DNA of 5,409 nucleotides from Planctomycetota bacterium. Its GTDB lineage: Bacteria > Planctomycetota > Planctomycetia > Isosphaerales > Isosphaeraceae. Within the stretch, counting starts at the first letter, position 1. Every line of letters begins with the position of its first letter. The notes beneath the pieces were generated by a model. That model searched no databases and had not been told where the DNA came from. It saw only the letters and a program-made list of their open reading frames with translations. Of the stretch, positions 4,837 through 5,409 are shown piece after piece. The stretch covers positions 1-5,409 of the forward strand of contig JAJYCH010000384.1 in NCBI GenBank assembly GCA_021778575.1, in the 5' to 3' direction. A program made the position numbers and the translations under genes.

Positions 4837-5409
4837 TCAGGGATTGGTCCGGGGTATCCGCTGTTTCCGCCAGTGGTCGGCCTGGTCGGCATTTTGCCGC
4901 GACTCGTAATACTGGACGAGTCGCTCGACGACTTCCTCGCGTCGTCGTTTACTTGTCCTGGGATCGGCCTCGATCAGTCGGAATCCTTCGATGAGGAGTG
5001 GCTCGGCCTCGGCGTCCTTGCGTTGCGCCGCCAGGGCGGTACCGAGGATACTCTTCATGTTCCCCAGTTGCGAGGGAGTTCCGACCCAGTCGGGTTTGGA
5101 GCGGATTTCGACCACGCGGCGTGCCAGCTTCTCGGCCTCGGCCGGCTGGTTATTGGCGAGGAGCAGGTGGGCCTGGGTTCCTTCCGCGCTGACCACCAGG
5201 GGATGGTTGTCGGGCATGAGCTTGCGAAAGATCGCGATCGCCCGGGTGTTGAGTGGCTCGGCTTCGGCGGACCGGTTGAGCATCCAGAGAACCAAGGCTC
5301 GCGAGGTCAAGGCGTTGCCGAGGAGAAGATTCTCTTCGCCCTGGCTGGCCTGGATTCTCGGGATGAGGTCGCGGAGGATCGCTTCGCCCTCGTCGAGCTT
5401 GTCGAGCTC
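4837..5409 (-). CDS. TPR-domain protein, probable C-terminus of a Ser/Thr kinase (5' end beyond the right edge)
   Basis: The frame is open from the right edge to TGA 4837-4839, giving 190 residues without the true N-terminus. TTG or ATG codons inside are not the start, since the TPR pattern continues to the edge. At least three tetratricopeptide-like units are visible. The first runs about 28-62 ('ALTSRALVLWMLNRSAEAEP' then 'RAIAIFRKL'). The second runs about 72-103 ('LLLANNQPAEAEKLARRVVE'). The third runs about 115-147 ('ILGTALAAQRKDAEAEPLLI', then 'EGF'). The end, 'VVERLVQYYESRQNADQADHW' cut at 160-179, matches the usual tail of planctomycete kinase-TPR proteins (ERLV.LYE.......A..WR). TPRs bind protein partners. 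No kinase motif lies inside the window, so the kinase assignment is inference; a TPR protein without a kinase domain is the alternative. Confidence 0.82.
   Translation of the reverse strand, partial: ELDKLDEGEAILRDLIPRIQASQGEENLLLGNALTSRALVLWMLNRSAEAEPLNTRAIAIFRKLMPDNHPLVVSAEGTQAHLLLANNQPAEAEKLARRVVEIRSKPDWVGTPSQLGNMKSILGTALAAQRKDAEAEPLLIEGFRLIEADPRTSKRRREEVVERLVQYYESRQNADQADHWRKQRIPRTNP

Noticed and set aside
4692..4892. A 66-codon minus-strand ORF between the TPR gene and the small Ig-like gene
   Set aside because: It starts inside the TPR gene in another frame, has no SD and is Pro/Arg-rich without a motif.

Overview
The window looks like chromosome of a GC-rich member of the Planctomycetota, most like the Isosphaeraceae. 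This is an inference from three things. One is a C-terminal tail typical of planctomycete TPR-bearing Ser/Thr kinases. The second is a protein with the N-terminal 'ANRRN..SSGPKT.EGK..S.ANALKHGL' signature, common in that phylum. The third is the abundance of GC-rich palindromic repeats. No rRNA, tRNA, CRISPR array or intact insertion sequence is visible. All five supported genes are on the minus strand, so the window is described from right to left.

Right edge (4837-5409): the C-terminal 190 residues of a TPR protein, probably the tail of a planctomycete Ser/Thr kinase whose catalytic part lies beyond the edge. A 159-nt gap follows, then a small, confidently translated protein (109 aa, 4348-4677) that resembles a piece of a putative-Ig ('GVI.GTPTT') fold. 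It has an excellent ribosome binding site and a very stable 11-bp hairpin just after its stop.

Middle (3234-4347): about 1.1 kb without a convincing gene. It holds a roughly 240-bp imperfect palindrome built from two inverted, diverged copies of one composite repeat, a separate 9-bp-stem hairpin, and a low-confidence 85-codon ORF that may be a remnant. Then comes the 359-aa unknown-function gene of the 'STGP/HGL' family (2154-3233), with a strong SD and a small leader hairpin.

Left (1-2153): a 670-nt non-coding stretch with a 129-bp nested inverted repeat made of four 'GAGC-TT/AA-GCTC' palindromes and a recognisable sigma70-type promoter (TTGACC-N17-TACACT). That promoter probably drives a two-gene operon: a class I SAM methyltransferase (738-1451), overlapped by 13 nt by a Wzx-like polysaccharide/oligosaccharide flippase that runs off the left edge. 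Together these suggest the end of a surface-glycan biosynthesis cluster, with the methyltransferase perhaps modifying a glycan or lipid-linked precursor and the flippase moving it across the membrane.

No clear new multi-gene system is present. The most interesting content is the two architecturally different palindromic elements in the intergenic regions on either side of the unknown-function gene.
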